A DNA stretch of 17,528 bases from Clostridium sp. CAG:524 (GCA_000434555.1 FR880108.1:8268-25795); one strand, 5' to 3'. Positions 1 through 7,226 are shown, counted from the first letter of the stretch. The notes: generated by a model from the letters alone, not told the origin. Made by a program: numbers and translations.

Positions 1-1028
1 ATTCAGCAACAAAAACAATATCAGTAAAAAACACTGGTACAATAGACACAAGTTATAATATTGTATGGCAAGAACTTACTAATACAATTACAAATGATGA
101 ATTAGTTATAGAAGCAACATGTAAAAGATTAAATAGTTCAAATACTGAAGAAGGTACTTGTGAATCTATACCACAAAAGGAAGTTTCTTCAAATAAACTA
201 AAATCAAATATAGCAATAGAACCGGGTATCACACACGAATACACTTTAAAACTAACATTTATAGATACAGGATCAACACAAAATTACAATAAAAATAAAT
301 CATTTAATGGAAAGATTGGATTAGAAGAATATAAAAACAATTTTAATACTGATAGTTGGGCAACAATAGTAGCAAATGTAAAAGCAAATAATATAAGTAA
401 ATATAACGTAGGTGATACAAAAGAAGTAAATCTCGGAACATACGGAACACATACTTTAAGAGTAGCAAATACATCAACTCCAAGTGAATGTTCTACTGCT
501 GGTTTCTCACAAACAGCATGTGGATTTGTACTAGAATTTGCAGATATAATAATCGAACATAAAATGAATGATACAGACACAAATGTAGGAGGCTGGCCAG
601 CAAGTATTATGCATACTTTTGTGAATAACGATATATATAATTCTCTACCAGATGATTTAAGAAGCGGAATAATAAATACTAACGTTATATCAGGACATGG
701 CCTAGATGATACTAATAATTTTACTTCAACTGATAAATTATATTTATTATCCCCAACTGAAATATGGCAAGGAACATCTACATATATAGATAAAGATTCA
801 GCTAAAGATTTAACAAGACAGCTTGATTATTATAGAAATTCAGGAACAACAGTTGAAAATAAAGCAAATGTTTCAAAGAAAAACAGTGAAGGAAGTGTTA
901 TTAGTTATTGGTTACGTTCTTCATACTCATCATTAAATAAATTTTTTCTTCGTGAAATCGAAGGAAGTTGTGAATTTTTCACAGCAAACACACCACTTGG
1001 CGTTGCGCCAGCATTTAGAATAGGTTAA
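1..1028 (+). CDS. Surface/secreted protein, C-terminal part (5' end outside window), DUF6273-like domain
   Basis: The reading frame is open from the first complete codon (base 3) to TAG at 1026-1028, so the true start lies upstream; the internal ATG at 564 is not a credible start. The first ~110 residues look like a beta-sandwich: a 'KTISVKNTGTIDTSYN' strand pattern, then 'IEPGITHEYTLKLTF' and 'FNGKIGLEEY', loosely like camelysin/TasA-type extracellular domains (weak assignment). From about base 351 a DUF6273-like domain begins with SWATI, followed by YNVGDTKEV, GTYGTHTLRV, a Cys pair (SEC…TACGFVLEFADII), TSTDKLYLLS, DLTRQLDYY and a terminal PAFRIG. This C-terminal part is clearly paralogous to the end of the gene at 4940-7216, which ends SPAFRIG. 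That gene has a pilin-like N-terminus, so this one may too, but its N-terminus is not visible. An exported location is inferred from the paired Cys and the domain type. A terminator follows at once. Confidence 0.75.
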   Translation, partial: SATKTISVKNTGTIDTSYNIVWQELTNTITNDELVIEATCKRLNSSNTEEGTCESIPQKEVSSNKLKSNIAIEPGITHEYTLKLTFIDTGSTQNYNKNKSFNGKIGLEEYKNNFNTDSWATIVANVKANNISKYNVGDTKEVNLGTYGTHTLRVANTSTPSECSTAGFSQTACGFVLEFADIIIEHKMNDTDTNVGGWPASIMHTFVNNDIYNSLPDDLRSGIINTNVISGHGLDDTNNFTSTDKLYLLSPTEIWQGTSTYIDKDSAKDLTRQLDYYRNSGTTVENKANVSKKNSEGSVISYWLRSSYSSLNKFFLREIEGSCEFFTANTPLGVAPAFRIG

Positions 1029-1030
1029 CC

Positions 1031-1068
1031 AAAAAATATCAGGATATCACTAATCCTGATTTTCTTTT
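1031..1068. terminator. Bidirectional rho-independent terminator between convergent genes
   Basis: Perfect 8-bp stem ATCAGGAT (1038-1045) / ATCCTGAT (1053-1060) with a 7-nt loop. It is followed on the plus strand by TTTCTTTT and preceded by AAAAAA, which is a U tract when read on the minus strand. It lies between the surface gene (ends 1028) and tmcAL (ends 1050). The TAG stop of tmcAL sits in the loop and its last codons form one arm. Confidence 0.8.
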
Positions 1069-2198
1069 ATATAAACTGGAATATTTTGTATTTCTTGTTT
1101 TCTTATGTCTTCATAAATATATGAATAAAGATCAGTAACTCTTTTTTCTATTCTTAAAGCGTCATATCTAGTATTATATTTATTAAGAATAGGTATATCT
1201 ATTTCACTCTTAATTTCATTCAAATAACTTCTCCCTTTTTCAGTGAATCCAAGAATTCTTATATATTCTAAATATCTTACTTTCTTATTATCTTCTTTAG
1301 TAAAAGAACAAAATATATGATTTAACATTCTTGATATTTTATTATAAGTATATCTTTTAGTTTTAATATTTTTGATAAGTTCATCTAATGAATTAGATCT
1401 CTTTATAGCTTTCTTAATTCTTGTATCAAGTCCTTCATCTACATCTACATATTTTTCTAAATTATCTTCTGATAATATTTTATATTTTAAACATTCAAAA
1501 TACTTTGTTTCAAGTATTTTATCTTTTAATATTTCATATACATTACTAGGAACTTTATCTTGTATATTTTGTTTATTTAAAAGTCTTGTTCTTATATTTG
1601 AAGCAGATACTATTTTAGAATCAGAATCTAAGTCATGATAACTACTTGTTCTTTTAATATTATAAGTATCCATAAAGTAACCATTTCTATATATTTCCTT
1701 TAAATAACTAAGAGCAAGTATATCATTAGGTTCAGTTATAGTAACGTTACAAAGTTCATTAAGTGCTTTATTAAGTGCAGTAGGGTAACTCACTCCTTCA
1801 TTTAAATATTTTTTAGTTATTATATCAAAATTAATATCTTCAACTTGATATCTAGCAGCTTTTTTAATGTCTTCTATGTCTTCGCGTTCACTTCCAAAAC
1901 ATAATACATCAACATATAACTTATTTAATAAAGCAACAGAATATTTCGCAAATATATCACTACTTTGTGTTCCATAAACATAAGGAAGTTCAATAACAAT
2001 ATCAACACCATTTAAAAGTGCTACTTTTGTTTTTTCCCATTTATTTAATACAGAAAGTTCACCTCTTTGAGTAAAAGAACTATTTAAACAAGCAATTATT
2101 ATAGAATCATTATATCTTTTTTTAATCTTATTAATTTGATATAAATGCCCATTATGAAACGGATTATATTCACACACTATTCCTACTACTTTTCTCAT
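1050..2198 (-). CDS. tmcAL: tRNA(Met) cytidine acetate ligase (TmcAL, YlbM family)
   Basis: Predicted cytoplasmic enzyme that makes N4-acetylcytidine at the wobble position of elongator tRNA-Met, using acetate and ATP (family knowledge). The 382 residues are close to the usual ~400. The N-terminus has the nucleotidyltransferase-fold signature GIVCEYNPFHNGHL with the HxGH motif (H15, H18), then SSFTQRGE and a second nucleotide-binding motif SASNIR at about 198-203, as expected for this family. The ATG start is set by the conserved N-terminal strand. AAGGAG (minus strand, 2211-2216) lies 12 nt upstream, slightly far. The upstream HAD gene ends 5 nt before the start, so the two are probably co-transcribed. 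In Bacillus subtilis ylbM is close to rpmF; here rpmF is nearby but divergent, and the usual DUF177 gene (ylbN/yceD) is absent. Confidence 0.93.
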   Translation of the reverse strand: MRKVVGIVCEYNPFHNGHLYQINKIKKRYNDSIIIACLNSSFTQRGELSVLNKWEKTKVALLNGVDIVIELPYVYGTQSSDIFAKYSVALLNKLYVDVLCFGSEREDIEDIKKAARYQVEDINFDIITKKYLNEGVSYPTALNKALNELCNVTITEPNDILALSYLKEIYRNGYFMDTYNIKRTSSYHDLDSDSKIVSASNIRTRLLNKQNIQDKVPSNVYEILKDKILETKYFECLKYKILSEDNLEKYVDVDEGLDTRIKKAIKRSNSLDELIKNIKTKRYTYNKISRMLNHIFCSFTKEDNKKVRYLEYIRILGFTEKGRSYLNEIKSEIDIPILNKYNTRYDALRIEKRVTDLYSYIYEDIRKQEIQNIPVYIKENQD

Positions 2199-2203
2199 TA
2201 CTA

Positions 2204-2890
2204 CTATAATCTCCTTACTAATGATTTTACTGATACAGTTTTCCTAATACCATTTCTATAAAGAAGTGGATTACTATTAATCATTCTATATCCATTATAT
2301 CTTAATAACATATTTTTATCAAAAAAATCATTTCCAACTGTATATATTGCTTCTTCAGTTATACTTTCTTTACAAGCTATAATATCAATGCCATCAACTT
2401 TATCCATCTTCTCACTAAAAACAAGTAAATGAAAGAATGGAGTAGAGCATAAATAATTTAATTCTTCTTGTATTTGATTTAATTTATCTAAATTATCTGT
2501 ATTAATAGTACAAATAATATCACATACTTCGTTTAAATCAGTTGTTATATTACCATAAAAGTCCTTGAATAATATACGTTTTAATATACCTAATTTATTT
2601 AAATATTTTAATGTTTTTAATAAAGAACTATTAAGTACAGGATGAAAGAATATTATATTGTCATCTTTATCAAATACAACACCACCATTATTACACACTA
2701 AATAATTATATGGTATTTTATATTTATCTATTTCTCTTTTAAGTGAATTAAAACTTCTTGCTGATGCAAGTGAAAATATATTACCACTATCTATAAATCT
2801 TTTTACAGCATCAATATTACTATCAATAACACTTCTATTATTATGAATATTAAATGTACCATCATAGTCACTAACAAGTAGTTTTTTCAC
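2204..2890 (-). CDS. HAD-superfamily phosphatase, Cof-like (type IIB)
   Basis: Predicted cytoplasmic phosphatase, substrate unknown. HAD motif I is near the N-terminus (SDYDGTF; nucleophile D8, acid D10), motif II is the Ser in LASARS, and the C-terminal acidic motif appears as VGNDFFDKNM rather than the common GDxxNDxxM, keeping the Gly-…-Asp spacing. Cof-type proteins are usually ~260-280 residues; this one is 228, so the cap domain is short. The start is GTG (2888-2890) with a strong minus-strand AGAGGGG about 7 nt upstream, and a consensus promoter lies at 2951-2979. It is the first gene of a two-gene unit with tmcAL. The variant motif IV and short cap leave the exact subfamily open. Confidence 0.8.
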   Translation of the reverse strand: MKKLLVSDYDGTFNIHNNRSVIDSNIDAVKRFIDSGNIFSLASARSFNSLKREIDKYKIPYNYLVCNNGGVVFDKDDNIIFFHPVLNSSLLKTLKYLNKLGILKRILFKDFYGNITTDLNEVCDIICTINTDNLDKLNQIQEELNYLCSTPFFHLLVFSEKMDKVDGIDIIACKESITEEAIYTVGNDFFDKNMLLRYNGYRMINSNPLLYRNGIRKTVSVKSLVRRL

Positions 2891-2950
2891 AATTAAACCC
2901 CTCTTTTATATATAATATATTTGCTCTTTCTTTTGATTAAGTATATGCTA

Positions 2951-2979
2951 ATTATAACAAAAAAGTATAAAATATACAA
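2951..2979 (-). promoter_or_regulatory. Sigma-A-type promoter for the HAD–tmcAL unit
   Basis: On the minus strand, TTGTAT (2974-2979), a 17-nt spacer and TATAAT (2951-2956). Transcription would start near 2944, giving a leader of about 55 nt before the GTG of the HAD gene. Confidence 0.65.
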
Positions 2980-3081
2980 TTTTATTATGAAAATACTTAA
3001 TTTCTCTTGATATTTTTCTTATTTTATGAGAAAATACATAAGCAAATGAAAATTTATAGCATTATTAAGGGAGGAATAAAA

Positions 3082-3297
3082 ATGAAATTAAATATTACTT
3101 TATTCGGTGCTTTACCTTTTAGAAGAATTAGTAAAACTGCTAAAAGACAAAGAAGAACTCATTTAAAGAAAACAGCTCCTACTGTATCAACTTGTAGTAA
3201 TTGTGGAGCAACAGTAGCACCACATAGAGCTTGTACTAAATGTGGATACTATAAAGGAAAAGAAGCAATTAAAGTTCAAAAAGAAGAAACAAAGTAG
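3082..3297 (+). CDS. rpmF: 50S ribosomal protein L32
   Basis: L32 core FRRISKTAKRQRRTH followed by a zinc-ribbon-like set of four cysteines (C38, C41, C51, C54: CSNC…CTKC) and the characteristic GYYKGKEA. It belongs to the large ribosomal subunit. The length is 71 residues against the usual 56-60. The ATG at 3082 is chosen because AAGGGAGG (3067-3074) lies just upstream; the frame can be opened from 3007 but without a ribosome site. Most L32 proteins begin Met-Ala-Val-Pro, directly corresponding to the ALPF here. This protein has about nine additional N-terminal residues (MKLNITLFG) and a basic, Glu/Lys-rich C-terminal tail. All four zinc ligands are present, so this is the zinc-containing form. 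It is a single-gene unit closed by its own terminator. Confidence 0.93.
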   Translation: MKLNITLFGALPFRRISKTAKRQRRTHLKKTAPTVSTCSNCGATVAPHRACTKCGYYKGKEAIKVQKEETK

Positions 3298-3319
3298 TCA
3301 ATTAAATATTGACTTTTTT
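3296..3319 (+). terminator. Rho-independent terminator after rpmF
   Basis: Stem AGTCAAT (3296-3302) / ATTGACT (3308-3314) with a 5-nt loop and a TTTTT tract. The left arm begins inside the TAG stop codon of rpmF. Confidence 0.8.
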
Positions 3320-3334
3320 GTTTGTCTTTTTTTC

Positions 3335-3363
3335 TTGCATAGAACCTCTTTAAATTGTATAAT
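3335..3363 (+). promoter_or_regulatory. Sigma-A-type promoter for ppa
   Basis: TTGCAT (3335-3340), 17-nt spacer, TATAAT (3358-3363). Transcription is expected to start near 3370, leaving a ~19-nt leader that contains AAGGAGA immediately before the ppa ATG. It probably also serves the overlapping pilin-like gene. Confidence 0.75.
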
Positions 3364-3388
3364 AAATATATAATAATAAGGAGAGTAT

Positions 3389-3886
3389 ATGAAAAGTGAT
3401 GTAGTTGATGCAATTATAGAAATACCATATAGAAGTAGAAATAAGTTTGAAATTAAGAATGGTAAAATTAAATTAGATAGAGTTTTATATAGTGCTATGG
3501 CATATCCAGCTGAATATGGATTCATTGATAACACTCTAGCTGGTGATAAAGATCCATTAGATATATTAGTTATTGGAACAGAACCTACATATCCAGGATG
3601 TATTATTCCAGCAAGGGTAATAGGGGTACTTAAGATAATTGATAATGGATTTGAAGATTATAAAATAATATCAGTAGTAGATGTAGATCCTAGATACGAA
3701 GAAATACATGAACTTAATGATCTATCTAAGTTTATATTAGATGAAATTAGAAACTTTTTTGAAAATTATAAAGTTCTTCAAAAAATAGATGTTAAAGTTG
3801 AAAAATATTATCCCAAAAATAAAGCATTAAAAATTATAGAACAATCACGTAAGAATTACTTGAAAAGTAATGGTGAAGAAAAATGA
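3389..3886 (+). CDS. ppa: Inorganic pyrophosphatase, family I (soluble)
   Basis: Hydrolyses pyrophosphate to two phosphates in the cytoplasm, pulling biosynthetic reactions forward. The 165 residues match family I. The family signature DKDPLDILV is present (metal ligands D53, D55, D58), as are KLDRVLYSAMAYPAEYGFI (active-site Lys/Tyr region), the DYKIISV strand with VDVDPRY, and a C-terminal KVEKYYPKNKAL. The ATG follows AAGGAGA by 4 nt, and a full promoter lies at 3335-3363. The TGA stop overlaps the ATG of the next gene (ATGA, 3883-3886), an arrangement typical of translational coupling. It is unusual for a housekeeping enzyme to be coupled to a surface-protein gene. Confidence 0.95.
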   Translation: MKSDVVDAIIEIPYRSRNKFEIKNGKIKLDRVLYSAMAYPAEYGFIDNTLAGDKDPLDILVIGTEPTYPGCIIPARVIGVLKIIDNGFEDYKIISVVDVDPRYEEIHELNDLSKFILDEIRNFFENYKVLQKIDVKVEKYYPKNKALKIIEQSRKNYLKSNGEEK

Positions 3887-4866
3887 AAAAAAGAGGATTT
3901 ACTTTAGTAGAACTTTTAGTAGTAATAGCGATAATTAGTATACTTGCGACAATTGGTGTTACTGCTGTTATCAAAGTATACAATGATAGTGTTAAGAAAA
4001 CTATGATTGTTCAAGAAAACAATGTAGCTGAGGCAAAGATAGATAAAACATATGCTCGTATAGATGGTGGAACTAGTAGTCCTGGATACTTCACTAGTAA
4101 AAATAGTTCAACTAATGCTGGAAAATATATTAGAAATTTATCACCTAAAGGACTTGAAACTACTGCTCGTAATGGGCTTTATAGATTTGTTGGAACATCT
4201 AATAATTATATTAATATTGGTGGTATTTCTTATAGAATTATTGGTATAACTGATAATAGTATTATAAATACTAGTTTAGGATTAAAAGAAAATCAATTAA
4301 AACTAATTAAAGCTACTCCGGTTGGAACTCATGCATGGTCTAGTAGTAGAACAAATGATTATCCATTTGGTAATTCATCTAATGATTTATATACATATTT
4401 AAATAACACTATAATTAATAATACAAGTGTAATACCTAGTAGTTTTAAAAATAGTATTAGTTCTGTTAAATGGTATAATGGGGACGCTTCTTATGGTACT
4501 AGTGCTTCTACAATTGCTTCTTATGAAATGAAATCTATAACAAGTAAAACAGCTAAATTAGGTCTTATGTATTTAAGTGATTATTTTTATAGTAGCACTT
4601 ATGGTGGAACAACTAATTGTTATAATACTACTTGTAATTCTTCTTGGATATATAATAGTTCATATAATCAATGGACAATGTCTAGAAATGGTAGGGGTAA
4701 TAATACAGGTTATATTGCTGGCAGTATTGATACTTCTGGTAAAACTAATAATACTATGGTAGTTTATTCTTTATATTATTCACCTGTATTTTATCTTAAT
4801 GAGAATATGGTTATTTCAAGTGGCAATGGTAGTTTTACAACTCCATTTATTATAAATATTAAATAA
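3883..4866 (+). CDS. Pseudopilin-anchored surface protein (type IV pilin-like N-terminus)
   Basis: 327 residues. The N-terminus is a class III (prepilin) signal: KKRG then FTLVE, predicted cleavage between G5 and F6 with Glu at mature +5, and a hydrophobic helix to about residue 31. Residues 32-51 are an amphipathic continuation. From residue 52 a short linker (KIDKTYARIDGG…PGYFT) leads to a Ser/Thr/Asn/Tyr-rich ectodomain with GLYRFVG, NIGGISYRIIGI, QLKLIK and a terminal SPVFYLNENM. I do not recognise the ectodomain with confidence; RIIGI and LKLIK resemble domains common in RF39-type surface proteins and may be distant DUF6273 relatives. It overlaps ppa by 4 nt and ends before a terminator at 4885. 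Its first ~50 codons share a near-identical 114-nt block with the next gene, and its linker matches the segment after the BspA repeats there, so it looks like a shortened recombinant. Expected location is the membrane or a pilus-like fibre. Confidence 0.85.
   Translation: MKKRGFTLVELLVVIAIISILATIGVTAVIKVYNDSVKKTMIVQENNVAEAKIDKTYARIDGGTSSPGYFTSKNSSTNAGKYIRNLSPKGLETTARNGLYRFVGTSNNYINIGGISYRIIGITDNSIINTSLGLKENQLKLIKATPVGTHAWSSSRTNDYPFGNSSNDLYTYLNNTIINNTSVIPSSFKNSISSVKWYNGDASYGTSASTIASYEMKSITSKTAKLGLMYLSDYFYSSTYGGTTNCYNTTCNSSWIYNSSYNQWTMSRNGRGNNTGYIAGSIDTSGKTNNTMVVYSLYYSPVFYLNENMVISSGNGSFTTPFIINIK
3922..4035 (+). repeat. 114-nt duplicated block, copy 1 (pilin helix module)
   Basis: Matches 4979-5092 at 111 of 114 positions by direct comparison. 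The three differences are T/C, G/A and C/T transitions. The flanks on both sides diverge at once: the first 13 codons and everything after GAGGCA differ. It encodes the hydrophobic helix and the conserved VKKTMIVQENNVAEA segment. Confidence 0.9.
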
Positions 4867-4884
4867 TTTTAAATCGTATAAATT

Positions 4885-4908
4885 GATACTAGAAATAGTA
4901 TCTTTTTT
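4885..4908 (+). terminator. Rho-independent terminator with GAAA tetraloop
   Basis: Perfect 7-bp stem GATACTA (4885-4891) / TAGTATC (4896-4902), GAAA loop, then TTTTTT. It lies 18 nt after the TAA of the upstream pilin-like gene and shows that the in-frame extension of the next gene back to a TTG at 4883 is not real. Confidence 0.85.
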
Positions 4909-4912
4909 ATTG

Positions 4913-4918
4913 TATAAT
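4913..4918 (+). promoter_or_regulatory. -10 element for the BspA-repeat surface gene
   Basis: A consensus TATAAT lies just after the terminator, with no convincing -35 at 17 nt. Transcription would start near 4925 with a leader of only ~15 nt carrying AGGTGAT (4930-4936) before the ATG at 4940. Confidence 0.45.
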
Positions 4919-4939
4919 CTTAATAGAATAGGTGATCAA

Positions 4940-7216
4940 ATGATAAAAAAAGGATTTACATTAATTGAATTACTTGCTGTAATAGCGATAATTAGTATAC
5001 TTGCGACAATTGGCGTTACTGCTGTTATCAAAATATATAATGATAGTGTTAAGAAAACTATGATTGTTCAAGAAAACAATGTAGCTGAGGCATCAAAAAG
5101 CTATTTAGAGGATTATTGCATTGATCCACTTGATAATACTTATAAGTGTCCTAGTTCATATGAAAATAATAGTGAAATAAGGTATATTTGTTTAAGCGAT
5201 TTACAAGATAATGAAAAAGGAAATTATGTTTCAAAAGTAAATTATAAGAATGAAGATTGTAAAGGAATAATTACTTTTTCTAAGAATGATGATGGTGAAT
5301 ATATTAAAGCTAAAACATATTTATATTGTGATTATGATACAAAAGCTAAAAAGTATAATTATGTAACCGATGAATCTTTAGATACTTCAAAGTATCCAAT
5401 ATGTAATATCGCTTCTGGTATAACAGATCCTAAAGAAACTACATCAACTACTAGCACAACAACTAAGAAAGCAGACCTAGCGTGTACATTTAATGGAGAA
5501 TTAATGCAAGGAAGTGAATACACTTATGGTCCTTACACATATAGATATAAACAAGAAGGTATTTTTTCATCTTCAGGACTTGCATGGCGAAACATGGCTA
5601 ATGATGGATGGGGAGTACAACTTACTAATAAATCGAGTTCAGCACAAATCACCGAAGCACCTTGTACATCAATAAACAGTAAAAACGTGACTTCATATGC
5701 ATATCTATATGAGGGTAGCGCAGCAAGTAGTATTAATGTAACATTCAATTCAGCAAACGTAACTAATATGCAAGGAATGTTTAAAGATACAAAAGCAACA
5801 TCAATAAATCTTACATCATTAAATACAAGTAAAGTTATAAACATGATAAGTATGTTTGAAGGAAGTAATGCTATATCACTTAATTTAAATAGTTTTAATA
5901 CTACTAACGTTGTGAGTATGATTTCAATGTTTAGAAGTTCAAGTGCTACAGCATTAGATCTAAGTAGTTTTGATACAAAAAATGTAACAGATATGTCAAT
6001 TATGTTTAACAGTTCTAACGCAACAACATTAAATTTAAGTAGCTTTAATACTTCAAATGTAAGAAGTATGGGATGGATGTTTCAATCTAGCAAAGCAACA
6101 ACATTAAATTTAAATAATTTTAATACTAGTAATGTATCAAATATGCAAAGTATGTTTGAAAGTTCTAGCGCAACAACAATAAATATAAGTAATTTTAATA
6201 CAAGCAAAATTACAAATATGAGTACCATGTTTCACAATGTTAAAGCTACAATATTAGACTTAAGTAGTTTTGATACAAGAAATGTAACAAATATGAATGA
6301 TATGTTTGGAATGAGTAAAATAAAAACAATATACGTTGGTAGTAATTTTATAACAAATAAAGTAACTAGTAGTACTAATATGTTTAAAAATGCAACTAGT
6401 TTAGCTGGAGGATTTGGTACTAAATATAATAGTTCTAAGATAGATAAAACATACGCAAGAATAGATTCTTGTGCAACACCTGGATATTTTACTGATAAAA
6501 ATAATTCTTCATTAGCAGGTGGAACATTTGAAACTGATTCTTGGGCAACAATAATATCAAATGTAAGAAGTGGTCAAACATGTATGTACAAAGTAGGTGA
6601 TACTAAATCAGTTAGTGTAGGAACGTATGGAACACATACTGTTCGTATATCAAACATGTCTACGCCAAGTGAATGTAGCAAATCTAATTTTTCACAAACA
6701 GCCTGTGGATTTGTACTCGAATTTGCCGATATTATAACAAGTTATAAAGTAAATGATACTGATACATATAAAGGTGGTTGGCCAGCATGCAAAATGAGAA
6801 CATTTGTAAATAATAATATATATAATGCATTACCATCAGACTTAAAAAGTGGAATAATAAATGCAAAAGTAATAACAGGTCATGGATCTGCTGATTCTCA
6901 AAATTTGACATCGACAGATAAATTATATTTACTAAGTACAGCAGAAGTATGGGAAAATGGTACATCAAATGAAATAAAATATGATACAGCTAGAGATGTT
7001 ACAAGACAACTTGATTATTACAAACAAATGGGAACAACAACTAACAATTATAGTGCAGCAGCTAAAAAAATGAATTCAGGCGGATATATTTGGAGACTTC
7101 GCACAGCATGGTCATTTAATCCTGATTCTGTATATGGTGTGGAACGTAGTGGAGATTGGTATAGTAGAGATCCTGAATATACAGGTGGCGTTAGTCCAGC
7201 ATTTAGAATAGGATAG
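4940..7216 (+). CDS. Pseudopilin-anchored BspA-repeat (DUF285) surface protein with DUF6273-like C-terminus
   Basis: 758 residues from ATG 4940, set by AGGTGAT four bases upstream and by the prepilin signal MIKKG then FTLIE (cleavage G5/F6, Glu +5). Order of parts: pilin-like helix (6-31); an ~110-residue Cys-containing globular region (55-165); a Thr-rich linker (TSTTSTTT); an entry region with GWGVQL; eight 25-residue repeats of the type FNTSNVxxMxxMFxSSxATxLNLSS (residues 269-468); a linker KIDKTYARID…PGYFT; and a DUF6273-like domain (~534-758) ending SPAFRIG. BspA/DUF285 repeats form leucine-rich-repeat-like solenoids in surface proteins, often adhesins (family knowledge); adhesion is an inference here. 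The last ~225 residues are paralogous to the truncated gene at the window start. It is bounded by terminators on both sides and so is transcribed alone. Display probably requires a prepilin peptidase and assembly ATPase encoded elsewhere. Confidence 0.9.
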   Translation: MIKKGFTLIELLAVIAIISILATIGVTAVIKIYNDSVKKTMIVQENNVAEASKSYLEDYCIDPLDNTYKCPSSYENNSEIRYICLSDLQDNEKGNYVSKVNYKNEDCKGIITFSKNDDGEYIKAKTYLYCDYDTKAKKYNYVTDESLDTSKYPICNIASGITDPKETTSTTSTTTKKADLACTFNGELMQGSEYTYGPYTYRYKQEGIFSSSGLAWRNMANDGWGVQLTNKSSSAQITEAPCTSINSKNVTSYAYLYEGSAASSINVTFNSANVTNMQGMFKDTKATSINLTSLNTSKVINMISMFEGSNAISLNLNSFNTTNVVSMISMFRSSSATALDLSSFDTKNVTDMSIMFNSSNATTLNLSSFNTSNVRSMGWMFQSSKATTLNLNNFNTSNVSNMQSMFESSSATTINISNFNTSKITNMSTMFHNVKATILDLSSFDTRNVTNMNDMFGMSKIKTIYVGSNFITNKVTSSTNMFKNATSLAGGFGTKYNSSKIDKTYARIDSCATPGYFTDKNNSSLAGGTFETDSWATIISNVRSGQTCMYKVGDTKSVSVGTYGTHTVRISNMSTPSECSKSNFSQTACGFVLEFADIITSYKVNDTDTYKGGWPACKMRTFVNNNIYNALPSDLKSGIINAKVITGHGSADSQNLTSTDKLYLLSTAEVWENGTSNEIKYDTARDVTRQLDYYKQMGTTTNNYSAAAKKMNSGGYIWRLRTAWSFNPDSVYGVERSGDWYSRDPEYTGGVSPAFRIG
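4979..5092 (+). repeat. 114-nt duplicated block, copy 2 (pilin helix module)
   Basis: Partner of 3922-4035 (97% identical). Immediately after this block the gene continues into a Cys-containing region absent from copy 1. Confidence 0.9.
5744..6343 (+). repeat. Eight tandem 75-nt (25-residue) BspA-like repeats
   Basis: Phe/Leu-first units begin every 75 nt, at 5744, 5819, 5894, 5969, 6044, 6119, 6194 and 6269. All keep N-V/I at positions 5-6, Met at 9, Met-Phe at 12-13 and a hydrophobic alternation at 21-23. Periodicity is exact with no indels, but the nucleotide sequences have diverged, so the expansion is not recent. Confidence 0.9.
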
Positions 7217-7226
7217 TTAAATAAGA

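Noticed and set aside
564..1028. Separate gene starting at ATG 564
   Set aside because: The same frame is open to the window edge and the upstream codons belong to the same DUF6273-like domain.
1372..1638. Plus-strand ORF inside tmcAL, and similar antisense ORFs elsewhere (e.g. 5533-5844, 7941-8216, 12854-13117)
   Set aside because: They lie opposite well-supported genes, have no recognisable domains or ribosome sites, and are low-complexity shadows.
3007..3081. Extension of L32 to an in-frame start at 3007
   Set aside because: No ribosome site, and it would add 25 unrelated residues; AAGGGAGG supports ATG 3082.
4883..4939. N-terminal extension of the BspA-repeat protein starting at TTG 4883
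   Set aside because: It runs through the terminator hairpin (4885-4908) and the -10 box, and would bury the prepilin signal. ATG 4940 has its own ribosome site.
5744..6343. Regular 75-nt periodicity as a possible CRISPR or other non-coding repeat array
   Set aside because: The periodicity is in-frame 25-residue BspA-like protein repeats inside an intact ORF; repeats are diverged at nucleotide level and there are no identical repeats with unique spacers.
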